From NCBI GenBank assembly GCA_020465985.1, contig JAANYP010000811.1, positions 1,096,001 through 1,160,000 on the forward strand: a stretch of 64,000 nt of DNA. The letters run 5' to 3'. The stretch's first letter is position 1; every line of letters starts with the position of its first letter. The stretch is from Centrapalus pauciflorus (taxonomy: Eukaryota > Streptophyta > Magnoliopsida > Asterales > Asteraceae). Positions 1 to 11,260 of the stretch are shown here, piece by piece. A program made the position numbers and the translations under genes. Under the pieces are notes generated by a model. The model searched no databases. It was given only the letters and a program-made list of their open reading frames with translations, and had not been told where the DNA came from.

Positions 1-2401
1 TAATGTTTATCAACATCAGTTTAAGAAGTTTTATACTACTCATTCTCTTTGGATTGCTTTAGAGAAAAGGTTTGCTAACAATGCTAGCACCAAAAGGATC
101 TCCTAAAACAGCAGTATGAAAACTTTTCTGGTGGCAAGAATGAAAACCTTACTAAAATTTTTGATAGGTTTAATAAGCTGATAGGTGAATTAGAGAGTGC
201 TAAGGTCAGTCAGGATCAAGATGAAGTAAACCGAAAATTTCTCAGATCTCTTGTGAATAATGGACAGTCTATGCTGCCCAATGGAGAACTAAAGACACTC
301 TAGATGAAATAGATTTGGATGACCTTCACAACAGCCTGAGAGGGTTTGAATCTGAAATTTAAAATAAAAAGAAATCCTTTTCTTACAATCACAACACTGC
401 TCTGCTGTCATCAGCATTAACTGATAAATCAAACGGATGTGATTCTTTTTTAGGTGCTGATGGGAACTCTTCAGAAGTTCATTATGAAGCATTTGTTGCA
501 AGTGATGGACTTTTGCTCTTAATGCTGAAGATCTGGAACAAATCCATCCAGATGATTTAAAAGAGATGGACTTAAAGTGGCAACATGCTATGTTGACTAT
601 GAGGGCCAAAAGATTTTTGAAAATGACTGACAGACCAAACTTTCAAGCAAGACCAGAAAGCAAGCCAACATTTGATAGATCAAAGGTTGAGTGCTTTAAG
701 TGCCACAAACTTTGACACTTTGCTAGAGAGTTCAGATCACAAGGTCAGCAGCCACCAAGACCCCAGCAAACCAATCAAACATCATCCTCACAAGCTCTTG
801 TCTCTCAAGAAGACAATGTGTTTGACTGGAGTGACCAGAAAGAAGAGGAGTTTCAAAATCAAGCTCTTATGGCAGAAACATCCACTGTCCCTTCCACTGA
901 ACTACCATCTGAGGTAAATGCTAAACTCTACTCTCAAACATGCAAAAATATGGTTAAAAAGTACAGAGATCATAATGAGAGCATGTGCAAAACTCTAGCT
1001 AAGATGGAAGAGAGGAGATATGAGTATATGCAGGCTATAGAAGATCTTCAAAAACAGATCAATGACTACAAGGATAATGAGATTTAGATGGGACATGATA
1101 GAACATATCATGAGTGGGAGAAAAAGGAACTGAATAAGAAAATAGAAACCCTCAATAAGAAACTAGATGAGGCTGAACAGAAGGTGTTAGAAGCTAACAA
1201 GAAAGTATAATCTATTAATATAGATTTAGATAGCTTCAAGCTGGCCAATCAAAAGCTAGAACATCTAATGGAGGTCCAAATTAAAGATAGGGTAAAATCT
1301 CAACTCAATCCCAAGGAAGGTATAGGATATAAGGCTACTCCACCCCCATATAATAACAAATACATTCATACTATGAGTGAAGTTGCTGATAGGCTTGTGA
1401 ATGAACCATTAGATGAGAAAATGAAAACTGTAGATCCTAACCTTGAGGACAAGCCTAAATCTAAAGAAGAATTGATTCCAAATGAAGGCTGTGAGTGTAA
1501 AGAAGCTGAGAGTAACTCCAAAACAATGAGTGAACCTATAGGACCTCCTACTTCCAGTTTCATCAAAACCCACAGAGTGAAAGGAAAAGAGAAGATGAGT
1601 GTATGCAACACTGCTCCACATGTTTCTGTACCTTCTAACTGTAACATTGCATCTTCATCAAAAGCTAATAAAAAGGGTAAGACTGTTCCAATATGCACAT
1701 GCAAAAAGCATGTTGTTCAAAAGTTTCCCACACAGCAGCAGGTGAGAGGAAATCAAAGGAACAAGAACCAGTTATGGTCTCACAAAACTGGTTCTCCAAT
1801 CAAAACAGTCAAAAGATGTTTCCATTGTGGCAGAAAAAATCATTTGGCCAGGCATTATTCATATAAACCATGTGTTACAAAACAGACTGTGGTTAAAAAA
1901 CAGGCTATTGTTCAAAACTCAAAAATTTCAAAGGCCAAAACACCTGTCACACCAGTTCCGAAGAAGACAGTTGATCACAGGTACTTAAAAGTCAACAAAA
2001 GACAGCCTACACTCCAAAAACAAGCTTTAGCAAAATCCAGAGCAAACATAAAAAAGGTATGGTGTGTTAAAGGAAAAAACACAGATCAAACTGCTAATGC
2101 AAGTGTTGAGACTGTTAAGTCAAAAGTTGGAACTTGTAGTGCAAATTCTGAAGCTGTTAGCACTCAGAACCCAGTTCAAACTGCTAAGTCTAAAACTGGA
2201 ACTGGTAGCGGATCTTCTGAGACTGTTAATGAAAAGGTTGGAAAGAATACCTGGATACCTCATGTCATAACTAAATACTCCTCACAGAATCCACCTGTGG
2301 ATCTCACTAAGTTTAAAAAGACACAAACAGTATTTACTTATGTCAATGCACAAGGACAACCCAAAAACAATTTGGTTTGGGTTTACTCCACTACTAACTA
2401 A
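1..2401 (+). pseudogene. gag: gag of element A (nucleocapsid-capsid polyprotein), degraded
   Basis: Gag forms the virus-like particle that packages the element RNA. From about position 109 the sequence reads as a UBN2-type capsid segment (ENFSGGKNENL, then FDRFNKLIGELESAK). A frameshift lies between about 270 and 690. A first zinc knuckle lies at 692-733, but it is damaged: the glycine codon is TGA and the last cysteine is phenylalanine. A charged, coiled-coil-like stretch follows at 818-1240, broken by stops near 1087 and 1210. A second, degenerate knuckle (CFHCGRKNHLARHY, last C replaced by Y) lies at 1817-1858 within a lysine-rich tail. The frame closes with TAA at 2399-2401, and pol continues in the same frame. 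Confidence 0.8.
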
Positions 2402-2416
2402 GCTTTTTCTGTGCAG
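914..2416 (+). other. Candidate retained intron spanning the gag C-terminus of element A
   Basis: A donor-like GAG|GTAAAT lies at 913/914. An acceptor TTTTTCTGTGCAG|GAC ends at 2416. A perfect branch-point word TACTAAC lies at 2392-2398, 19 nt before the acceptor. Both sites fall between codons, and the interval is 1503 nt, a multiple of three. Removal would join gag codon ...SE directly to the pol frame DNHRTQ and delete the gag stop. The same architecture recurs in elements D and E. Splicing is inferred from sequence only. Confidence 0.5.
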
Positions 2417-5400
2417 GACAACCACCGGACCCAACATAAGACAAGATGGCATATGGACAGTGGATGCTCTAGGCACATGACATGCAACTCTGAATGCTTG
2501 TCAAATTTCAAAAGCTTTGAAGGTGGGTTTGTTGCATTTGGAGGCAATTCCAAGGGAGGTAAGGTAACAGGAATGGGTACCGTCAAAGCTGGCAATTCGA
2601 TCTTCAATGATGTTTTGTATGTTGAACAGCTGAAGTACAATTTACTGAGTGTGTCTCAAATCTGTGATAAACAAAATATTGTTTTATTCACAGACTCTGA
2701 GTGCATTGTCCTTTCAGAAGATTCTAAAATACCTGAAAATCTTGTTTTACTCAGAACACCAAGAAAGGACAATGTCTATTGTTTGGACACAGATCTTTTA
2801 TCCAAATCAAATACTTTAAGTTGTTTGATATCCAAAGCATCATCAAATGAGTCTGCTCTTTGGCACATAAGGATGTGTCACATGAACTTCAAATCTATGA
2901 ATGCTTTAGTCAAAAAGAACTTGGTAAGAGGTTTACCACAAAAGGAGTTCATATGTGATGATCATTGTGTAGCATGTCTCAAAGGCAAGCAACACAAAAC
3001 TTCTCATGAGGCCAAAGAAATAAATTCAATCTCATCTGCTCTTCATCTCATTCATATGGATCTTTTTGGTCCAACATCTGTTTTGAGTTTGAATAAAAGA
3101 GCTTACTGTTTAGTCATTGTTGATGATTTCACCAGGTTTACATGGGTTTATTTTCTTAGAACTAAGGAGGAAACTGCTGAGCTAGTCAAGTCCTTTATTC
3201 TTAAGATTGAAAACCAATCCAACTTAAAAGTTAAGGTGATCAGGTCAGACAATGGAACTGAGTTTAAAATCATATCGTAAATAGTTTCGGTGAATCTAAA
3301 GGCATTGCAAGGCAATATAGTGCACCTAGAACACCACAACAAAATGGTGTAGCTGAAAGGAAGAATAGAACTTTAATAGAGGCTGCTAGAACCATGCTAG
3401 CTGATTCCAAACTGCCAATGACCTTCTGGGCAGAGGCAGTTAATACAGCCTGTTATGTTCTATATAGGGTTCAATTTGTTCAGTCACAAGGGAAAACTCC
3501 CTATGAGTTATTTCATCACAGGATTCCCTTAGTAGCCTTCTTAAAGCCCTTTGGCTGTTCATGCACTATCCTTCATACTAAAACTCATTTAGGAAAGTTT
3601 GAAAGTAAGACTGAAGAAGGTTTCTTTTTAGGATACTCTATTCAAAGCAAAGCCTAAAAGGTGTACAACAGTGTCTCTAAAACCATTGAAGAAAGTGCCA
3701 ATTTTGATTTTAATGAAAACACTACAAATATCAAAGGCACTGGTCCTGATTGGTTGTTTGATTTAGATTCACTAACAAATTCTCTGAGCTTTGTTGAGTA
3801 TTCTGCAGGAACTGTTGGAAGAAATGTTGAAGCTGCTAGCCCAAATTCTCATGTTGGTAACTCAAATATTCAAGCTGTTGGCACAAAGTTTCCAACAACT
3901 GGAGATGCTGCTACATGGGATGAGTACACTGTACTGCCACTTCTCTCTTGTGACCCACCAGAGGTTCTGATTGATCAACAACACATAAATACAGAGTGTG
4001 AAGTGCCAATCCCAAGCACTGAAGTAACAGCTCCATCCAATAGGGAAACAGTCCCATCTTCTGATCAAACAACAGAATCCTCAAGTGGTGCTGAAGGTGA
4101 TGATACAAATCTGGGAAGCTCATTTCAGACAGAAAGAGAACACACACTCAGGGTTCACAAGTATCACCCTCTCAACCAGATAATGGGAGACCCACGCACT
4201 CCTGTGCAGACAAGGACAATGATTCACAAGGAGTCCACTGATGTTGAATCAGCAGTTCCTGAATTCAGTCTAGCTGCCTTTGAACATGCATGCTTCATGT
4301 CAAAATTGGAGCCAAAGAAGGCATTTGAGGCACTGAAAGATCCATCTTGGATTGAGGCAATGCAAGAAGAACTTTTGCAATTCAAGATCCAGAATATATG
4401 GACTCTAGTTGACTTGCCTAAAGGTAAGAGGGCCATTGGTACAAGATGGGTGTTCAGGAACAAGAAGGATGAGAGAGGTGTAGTGATAAAGAACAAAGCA
4501 AGGTTGGTAGCTCAATGATATACTCAAGAAGAAGGAATAGATTATGATGATGTCTTTGCCCCAGTAGCAAGGATAGAAGTCATCAGACTGTTTCTAGTGT
4601 ATGCCAGCTTCAAAGGGTTCAAGGTGTACCAAATGGATGTGAAATCTGTATTCTTGTATGGTACAATCGAAGAAGAGGTTTATGTGTGTCAACCCCCTGG
4701 ATTTGAGGACTATAAGTATCCAGACAGAGTCTACAAGGTAGACAAAGCCCTCTATGGACTCCACCAGGCCCCAACAGCATGGCATGACAATCTGTCTTCA
4801 TATCTTCTACAGAATGGATTCAAGAGAGGTACTCTGGACAAGACATTATTCACAAAGTCCATCGAATCCGAAATTCTTCTTGTTCAGATCTATGTTGATG
4901 ATATCATCTTTGGATCAACAAATGACATTTTGTGCAAAGAATTTGAAACTTTGATGCACAAGAAGTTTCAAATGAGTTCAATGGGGGAACTAACTTTCTT
5001 TCTGGGATTGCAAGTCAAGCAGAAATCCACTGGACTTTTTATAAGTCAATCAAAGTATGTGAATGACATTCTTGAAAAGTTTGGATACAAGGACACCAAA
5101 GTTGCCAGCACACCAATGGACTCTCATAAGCAGCTTGATGCAGATAAAGAAGGAGTGGATGTGGATATTCATTTACACAGATCCTTGATAGGTTCCCTAA
5201 TGTATCTCACATCTTTTAGACGTGATATAATTTTTGCTGTTTGTGTTTGTGCCAGGTTTCAATGTGCTCCAAAAGATTCACATCTGTTTGCTGTTAAGAG
5301 AATCTTTAGATATCTCAAAGGTCAACCGAAATTGGGCATATGGTATCCTAAGGACTCTCCTCTTGAATTAATAGCTTATTCTGACAGTGACTATGGCTGT

Positions 5401-5835
5401 TGCAACATAGACAGAAAATCCACAACTGGTGGATGCCAATATTTAGGAGCAAGACTGGTCTCTTCGCAGTGCAAAAAGCAGACCACTGTTTCCACCTCAT
5501 CTACTGAAGCAGAATACGTTGCAGCTGCCAGCTGCTACTCCCAAGTGATGTGGATTCAAATCCAACTGAGAGACTATGGTATGAACTTCCTATCTTCTCC
5601 TATTTATATTGACAATTCAAGTGCAATAAGCATTGAACAAAATCCAGTGAAATTTCCCAAAACCAAGCACATAGACATTAGATTTCATTTTATAAGGGAC
5701 TGTAATGAGAAGAAGTTAATCCAAGTTACCAAAATTCATACAGATGATCAGTTAGCTGATCTATTTACAAAACCATTTGATGTAGGAAGGTTCACCTTTC
5801 TAGTATCAAATATCGGTATGGTAAATATGGATTAA
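2402..5835 (+). pseudogene. pol: pol of element A (protease, integrase, RT, RNase H), degraded
   Basis: Pol supplies the enzymes for Gag cleavage, cDNA synthesis and integration. The protease active site is DSGC at 2456-2467. The integrase shows an HHCC zinc region near 2860-2990, the core words HMDLFGP and RSDNGTEFK (3238-3267) and PQQNGVAERKNRTLIEAART. The reverse transcriptase begins near 4310 and has YVDD at 4891-4902. RNase H carries SDSDYG, RKSTTGG, STEAEYVAA and KHIDIRFHFIRD up to the TAA ending at 5835. Lesions are a frameshift near 3270, a TAA at 3655-3657 and a TGA at 4516-4518 where the family usually has glycine (RLVAQG). The RNase H half is open and well preserved. Confidence 0.9.
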
Positions 5836-6214
5836 TTTGTTCTTCATTAGTCTTCCTTATTTCGTGAAGAAAATACTTATTCAATGTGCTTAGTTAAGGG
5901 GGAGACACTGTTTAATTAGAAAATGCTTACTTTGCAACTAACAGCTTGAGAATATTCTCAAGCTGCTAGTTCATTTTCTCGGACTGTTAGTTGTTTCACT
6001 TGGTCTGTCAAGTGTGCAGGGGTAATTCAGTCTTTCTCCATAAGATTGTGCGTGTGACTAGATATTTTTTAAATGACCCAAAACCTTTAAAGTCCCAGTT
6101 TCGTTGAATTGCAACTACCAGCTGCAAAAATATCTTCCACAATCTTTTCATCTTCTCTCTCAGAGCGATTCTCACACAGTCGTTTCAAACCCTAAATCAC
6201 CGTCTTGATCTCAA
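5836..6214 (+). other. pol/env-like spacer of element A
   Basis: This untranslated spacer holds an internal polypurine-tract-like run (AAGGGGGAGA, 5896-5905) just after pol. It also has copies of the word CAAGCTG-CTAGT/ACTGTTAGT (5957-5992), which recurs in the LTR. A pyrimidine-rich stretch ending in CTCTCTCAG near 6160 could be a 3' splice site 50 or so nt before the env-like ATG. No gene is seen. Confidence 0.5.
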
Positions 6215-8960
6215 ATGGAGTTTGTCAAAGAACACAACTGCCTTCCCTACTCTCTCAAACACACCGAACTCCAAACATTCCATGACATGATGGATTTTCT
6301 TTGTGGTTCCCATATCCATTAAGATCTAACTATTAATCCGACCATATATGTCGCCCATATAGAGTAGTTTTGGAAATCAGCCACTGTCCATACCATTAAT
6401 GGAGTCACTTGTTTTGCATCCATTTTTGATGGTAACCCCATTACCATCATTGAAGAGTCTATACGCCAACATCTGCATCTTCAAGATGCCACAGGTATAA
6501 CTGATCTATCCCTTACTGATTTACATGAAGGACTTTTTGAAATAGGGTATAGGGGCCCTTCTGATTCTTTTACCTTTTACAAAGCACATTTCGGTACCAA
6601 ATGGAAATATCTTGTGCATATTATTCAGCAGTGGATAAGCCCTAAAAGAACTGGTTGGTCTGAATTTTCTTCAAATATTGCCACTGCCTTAGTGTGCTTA
6701 TCAACAGACCAACAGTTTAATTTTTTAAATATAATTTTTCAAGGGATGTTAAGGCACCATGCCTTAAAGAATGAGAAATTTTTTATGTATCCACGGTTTT
6801 TGGCAGAATAATTGCAAAGTCTTGCAATAATTTTAAAGTACATAAAAGGATACATGTTTCTCATAGGCACTCTTTACCTTCTATTAAAAGGCTTTTGAAA
6901 CCAAGTGCCAATTTTCACAGTATGGATGTCCCATTGCCTTCTGCAATGCAGGATATCAATCCAAGAAACAGAGGAGATGGTCCTGAGCAGGCTCAGCCAT
7001 CCATTACTGCTTCACCCCCAGGACCCCAACCCACTCCTCATGATACAAATACTTCCTCTTCTCCTTCTACTTTACATACTTCCTCAGCCCCCTCACTTCA
7101 AATGTATAAACGACAAAGGGTTGTAGGAGCTCCTTCCTCCTTAGTCCAATTCCCAGAACCAAATAGCCTTGTGGAAGGGGACACTCTTGCACAGAATATC
7201 GATAGGGAACCCATTGAGGAAACTCCCACCCTCAACTTGGAGGTGGACATCCCATCAGAGGATGTTCATATGGGATTTGTGGCTGGTACTACTGATGTCT
7301 CTGCACAAGGGGCACAAAACAGTATCAATATCACTAAGACCACACCCATGGCAACAGAGGGTGTGCAAGCACCTTCTGGAAGTCCCCGATACCAAGAACA
7401 AAGGGGCCCAGATGTTTCTACTTCTGGAATTAATGCCAGTGATAGATCTCAAATTCCACTATCATTTGAAAATCTTGAGGCTAGTCTGCAACTTATGGCT
7501 TTGACGGATCAACAACTGAAACCTGTTGTAGCCATTCTGGAACATTACAATTCCATTATTGCTGCACAGGGTTCTCAAATCACAGCTCTACAACAACTCA
7601 CAACAGCCCAACAACAGCGTCTTGATCAATTTCACCTTGGGTTCACACTATGTGGTTTCAAGATCATACAGCTTGAGAAGATGGTTCGAAGCAAAGGTAT
7701 TTGGTCCATCTGATCAAACCAATGCATCCAAAAAGGGGGAGAATCAGGAGATCCCTCATCCAGTCCAAACAACTTCAACTTCGCCACCAACAGCTCCAGT
7801 TTCTAGGCTAACAGTCCCAACAGTTTCTCAAGCTGTTAGTCTAGAAGCTCAAGCTGCTCCCACCAGGACAAGTGGAGTGGTCATCAGAGAAGGTCCTCAA
7901 GCTCCTGCCCCAGCAGTCCAACCCACAGTATCAGCTTCCAAAGACAAGGGTAAGGGTATTCTGATTGAGACTCGAAATATCAAATTCATTTTTAAAGAAG
8001 CCCAAGTTGCCCGTGATGCTGAACTGGCAAGGAAATTAGTAGAAGAACAAGATGAGATCCTAGACCAGCAAACCCTTAAACCAATGGGAGATGATGAAAC
8101 CTTAGGAGATTACCTAAGAGGGTATGTGGTCAAGGATAATCAAAAGAAGAGGAAAAGGCCAACAGGGCCTTCAAAGGCAGAACACAGAAGATTTTTGATA
8201 ATTTTCTCTGCTACAACTGGGATATTGAAATTGCTCAATCATGGTCGACTGAAAAGCTTCGGGAATTATATGACAAAGAAAAGGAGAAGAAAAAGCATCC
8301 ACAGCCTCCCAACAAGTCCAAGTTCCACAAAAACCAGTTCAAACTGTTGCTGATGCTCCTCAATCTGAAACCATTCAACAAGCAAAGTTTGATCAGATAA
8401 AGAGAGTGCTGTTTGAACAACAGCTGCAAAAGGCTATGGAAATTGAAAAGGTCCTGGATCAGCAAGACTTCTCCAAACCTCAAATTACTTATTGGTATGC
8501 TAAATCATTGGATGACATTGATTTAGGATATCATTTTGTAATCAAAAGAGAGGCTGGTCCAGAGGAAGAATATAAAAGCCTAATCCACCTGGTACAGAGA
8601 CTGACTAGAGATGAGCTGAGAAAAATGCATCATATTGGAACTGCCAGTCACACTAGGTCACCAATTGTATGGGTTCAGCAAAATTTAAAAGATCTCAGAA
8701 GCATTTTTGACCCAGAATCTACCAGAGTAGATATAGAAGCTGCCAAGGAAATGAAGATTGTACAGGTTGATTTATATGCCAAATCAATGACATATAGACT
8801 CAAGCTGGCAGACAGATCCAACAGATTCTACAATTTTGAATTTCTCAATTTGCCAAAGGCATGGCTACTCCAAATGAGCTCTGTAAAGATTTATTGTGAT
8901 AAAGTGGAGTTGAAGAGAGAATTCATAAAGTCTATAAGGCAGAAACTTTCACAGTTGTAA
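6215..8960 (+). pseudogene. Extra (env-like) ORF of element A, degraded
   Basis: The ATG at 6215 opens a frame that reads MEFVKEHNCLPYSLKHTEL. It has early stops near 6320 and 6364 and a stop at 6809-6811, a frameshift near 6825, a frameshift near 7690, and at least one more shift before the last segment (8406-8960). The N-terminal part has the pattern seen in the extra ORFs of the other elements, ending in KFFMYPRFLAE. The middle is rich in Pro, Thr, Ser and Gln (6960-7930). The C-terminal part is charged and predicted helical. I see no signal peptide and no transmembrane segment, so a true envelope function is not supported. The role of this ORF in SIRE-type elements is unknown. Confidence 0.7.
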
Positions 8961-9054
8961 GTTTTTGGATGCATTAGTTTGTATATAACAGTTTAACTTT
9001 GTTTATTTCCTTATTTGTATAGAAACTTAAAGTCTTATGTAAAGAATTTAAGTT

Positions 9055-9064
9055 AGGGGGAGAT
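9055..9064 (+). other. Polypurine tract of element A
   Basis: AGGGGGAGAT lies directly before the LTR start TGTTGG. This is the usual primer site for plus-strand DNA synthesis in LTR retroelements. The same GGGGAGAT-TGTT junction is seen in elements B, C and F. Confidence 0.85.
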
Positions 9065-9740
9065 TGTTGGGAAATATTCTAAGTATGTCAAGCTGTTAGT
9101 AAGATTTCTCAAACTGTTAGTAGTATTTCTATGTAATTACAAAAGTTCAAGCTACTAGTTCAACAAGTTCAAGCTACTAGTACAAAAGTTCAAGCTGCCA
9201 GAGTTAACAGTCAAGCTGCTCAACAGATTAATAACAGAAAGTGCTGAAATTCAGGAAGTGATATATAATTCAAGATTTGAATACCTTCCAAGCATATCTA
9301 CTACCAGAGAAATCAGAGTTCTTCAAGGAAACAAATCAGAAGGCTATATATATATAGATAGACTAGGTCTTTTGATTGTAAGTCTGTATGTGCCAGTTTT
9401 GTAAGTGTGTGCTTCATTGTAACTGCTTTCTGAAAAAGTTTCTCAAGTCTCTAAGGTTGTAAAACCCTAAGAACAATTAGTGTTCTTCGTCTAATCAAAC
9501 AGATTATAGGTGATTGTAATCAGTGATTTTGGCAATATAAAGGATTTGATTTTGATTATATTTATCTGTTATTTATTCTGAAAGTTTTCTTAAAACAATT
9601 AAGTGTTATTCCACAAACTTCTTAATTGGACTTTGATTCAAAAACAAGGTTATTGGTTTACACTCTGATTTATTAAAACCAGTTAATCTTAGGTGATTTT
9701 GATCTTGACAGTCAATGCCAGCACAAACAACACACTAACA
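9065..9740 (+). repeat. 3' LTR of element A
   Basis: The LTR starts TGTTGGGAAATATT. A TATA-type run lies at 9345-9356 (TATATATATATA) in a promoter position. The U3 part (9083-9230) carries six or so copies of a short word, CAAGCTGTTAGT / CAAGCTACTAGT / CAAGCTGCC, that may be a regulatory repeat. The end is set at CTAACA (9740) because it pairs with the start; 9710 is the alternative. The other LTR is outside the window, so neither end has been checked against a partner. Confidence 0.75.
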
Positions 9741-9809
9741 CTTAATTTTATATGTGTATGGAAACTAGGAAGGACTGTTGCGAAGATCTAACCACTCTGA
9801 GACTTATAT

Positions 9810-10620
9810 TATCTCAAAGTCCCCCCTTTTTATGCAGAATATGCGCAGCACACACACAGTTCCTTTTCTCTATGTTTTTTTTTTTTATTATTTCCAGCAG
9901 TGAAATAGAAGAATTAAGGGAGAATTATGTGAGAAATTGATCTACAAAACATCATACAAACAAATACAAGTGAATAGGCCAATGCCAAGAGCCATTCTTG
10001 GCCTTCTTTCAGACTTAAAAACAAAAATATGGACTGCACTTTCTTCCAATTTTCTTTAATTTTCCAGCAACAAAATGCAAGGATTAATGGCGATTTTAGA
10101 CACTTACATGAACAAAAAACATCCAAAGATGAACATAAGGCAATGGTCGAAGACCATGGGCCTTCTTTGGCCATTTCTCGAATCAAAACACAGCACCCAA
10201 AACGGTATATAAGCACATATATGTGCTGAACACACAGATGCGCAAACACTGCACTATTTCTTTATGTTTTTACTCCATTTTCCAGTAGCAAATTAAATGA
10301 TTATTGGCGATTATATGCTCATGTATGATCACACAAACACCATATAAATACCCAAGGCTAGGCCGAAGGCCAATGGCCTTTTTGGCCAGCTATTCTCGCC
10401 AAAAACATAAGCAAAACACACTCCATCACAGACACTGCACTTCCAGACTTTTACTTTATGTTTTAATGTCATTTCCAGCAGCAAAACTGATGGATTAAGG
10501 GCGATTTATGCTCTTACATGATCAATGAATAACATAAAAATTAATTAAGGGTCATGCCAAAGGCCAATGGCCTTTTTGGCCATCATCCTCGGACACAAAA
10601 CTGAACCAACTCACATATAT
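9810..10620. repeat. Four-unit degenerate tandem repeat with GGCC hairpins
   Basis: Four diverged units of about 170-220 bp follow one another. The anchor word TTCCAGCAG (or one-base variants) starts at 9892, 10062, 10280 and 10473. Each anchor is followed by a GATTAAGGGCGATT-like word. Each unit also has a GGCC-rich inverted repeat, at 9976-10006, 10141-10172, 10361-10387 and 10557-10582; the last two can fold with arms GGCC-GGCCA / TGGCC-GGCC. No open reading frame runs through the units. The array lies between the 3' LTR of A and the LTR of B and could belong to a longer LTR or to older flanking DNA. Confidence 0.75.
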
Positions 10621-10862
10621 GCTAAAACATGTACAAATCTCAGAGTTCTTGTGCGATGCTTGGTATTAGACTCTCAAATTAATAATATCATCAATTAAAT
10701 ACATAACAAACACATGCGTGGATTTCCTTTTAGGTTTGCAACACCAATTGATGACCAATTTGGAAAATGAAGAGATTCGAACACACACATACAAAGTACA
10801 GGAACCATAGGTTCCAATATACTCACATAAGAACAATTTAAAAGAATACTTACCTTGAACCT
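10621..10862. other. Unassigned AT-rich sequence
   Basis: No coding region or recognised repeat is seen. There is a short palindrome GGAACC-ata-GGTTCC at 10801-10815. Just outside the proposed LTR end, the - strand reads AAGGTAAGTATT, which resembles a 5' splice site. Confidence 0.3.
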
Positions 10863-11199
10863 TGTATGCTTTGATGCTTTAAGATTGCTTGATGATTTCT
10901 GATTTGATTATTTTGATATATTCAGTTAATCAATCACAAATACAGATATCAAACAATTAAGAACAATGAGAAGCACGAACTGAATGATTTGATTGCACAA
11001 AATTGTAATTACAAAATGAAGAATGAGAGAACATTGTAGCCTTAGCTCTTTGCTATAAATTCCGTGCAACAATGAAAGTCAAAGTCTTATCTACAGTACC
11101 CGTATTTTTCTATTTATATATATACAATTGAAACAATAGAATATTTACAAACAGACCCCTAGACTTAACATTTTTCATCAACAAAAATAATATCCAACA
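10863..11199 (-). repeat. LTR at the 3' side of element B
   Basis: On the - strand a polypurine tract is followed at 11199 by TGTTGGATATTA, a typical LTR start. A TATA-like run (TATATATATAAATAG) lies near 11107-11121. The distal end is uncertain. I place it at 10863, where the - strand ends CATACA, giving about 337 bp. No matching partner LTR exists in the window. Confidence 0.5.
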
Positions 11200-11209
11200 A
11201 TCTCCCCTT
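11200..11209 (-). other. Polypurine tract of element B
   Basis: The - strand reads AAAAGGGGAGAT immediately before the LTR start TGTTGG. This is the expected plus-strand primer position. Confidence 0.8.
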
Positions 11210-11260
11210 TTGATGAATAATAGTCAGTCTTCAGTTCGTTAGCCCAAGCTTCATCTCGAA

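Larger units (their letters stand above)
1..9740 (+). mobile_element. Element A: Ty1/copia (SIRE-like) retrotransposon, 5' end outside window
   Basis: This is the only retroelement on the + strand. The order is gag, protease, integrase, reverse transcriptase, RNase H, an extra ORF, a polypurine tract and a 3' LTR, which is copia order with the additional ORF of the SIRE/Maximus lineage. The 5' LTR and the start of gag are missing because the window opens inside gag. Several frameshifts and stop codons show that the copy is dead. The LTR start (TGTTGG at 9065, directly after a polypurine tract) is firm. The LTR end is either 9740 (CTAACA, which pairs with TGTTGG) or 9710 (TTGACA). Confidence 0.9.

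Noticed and set aside
6215..8960. True viral envelope gene
   Set aside because: No signal peptide, transmembrane segment or cleavage site is visible in any of the extra ORFs; the N-terminal domain is of the plant-retroelement type.
9752..10498. Small open frames in the tandem repeat
   Set aside because: Frames differ between the four units and are not conserved, so coding is unlikely.
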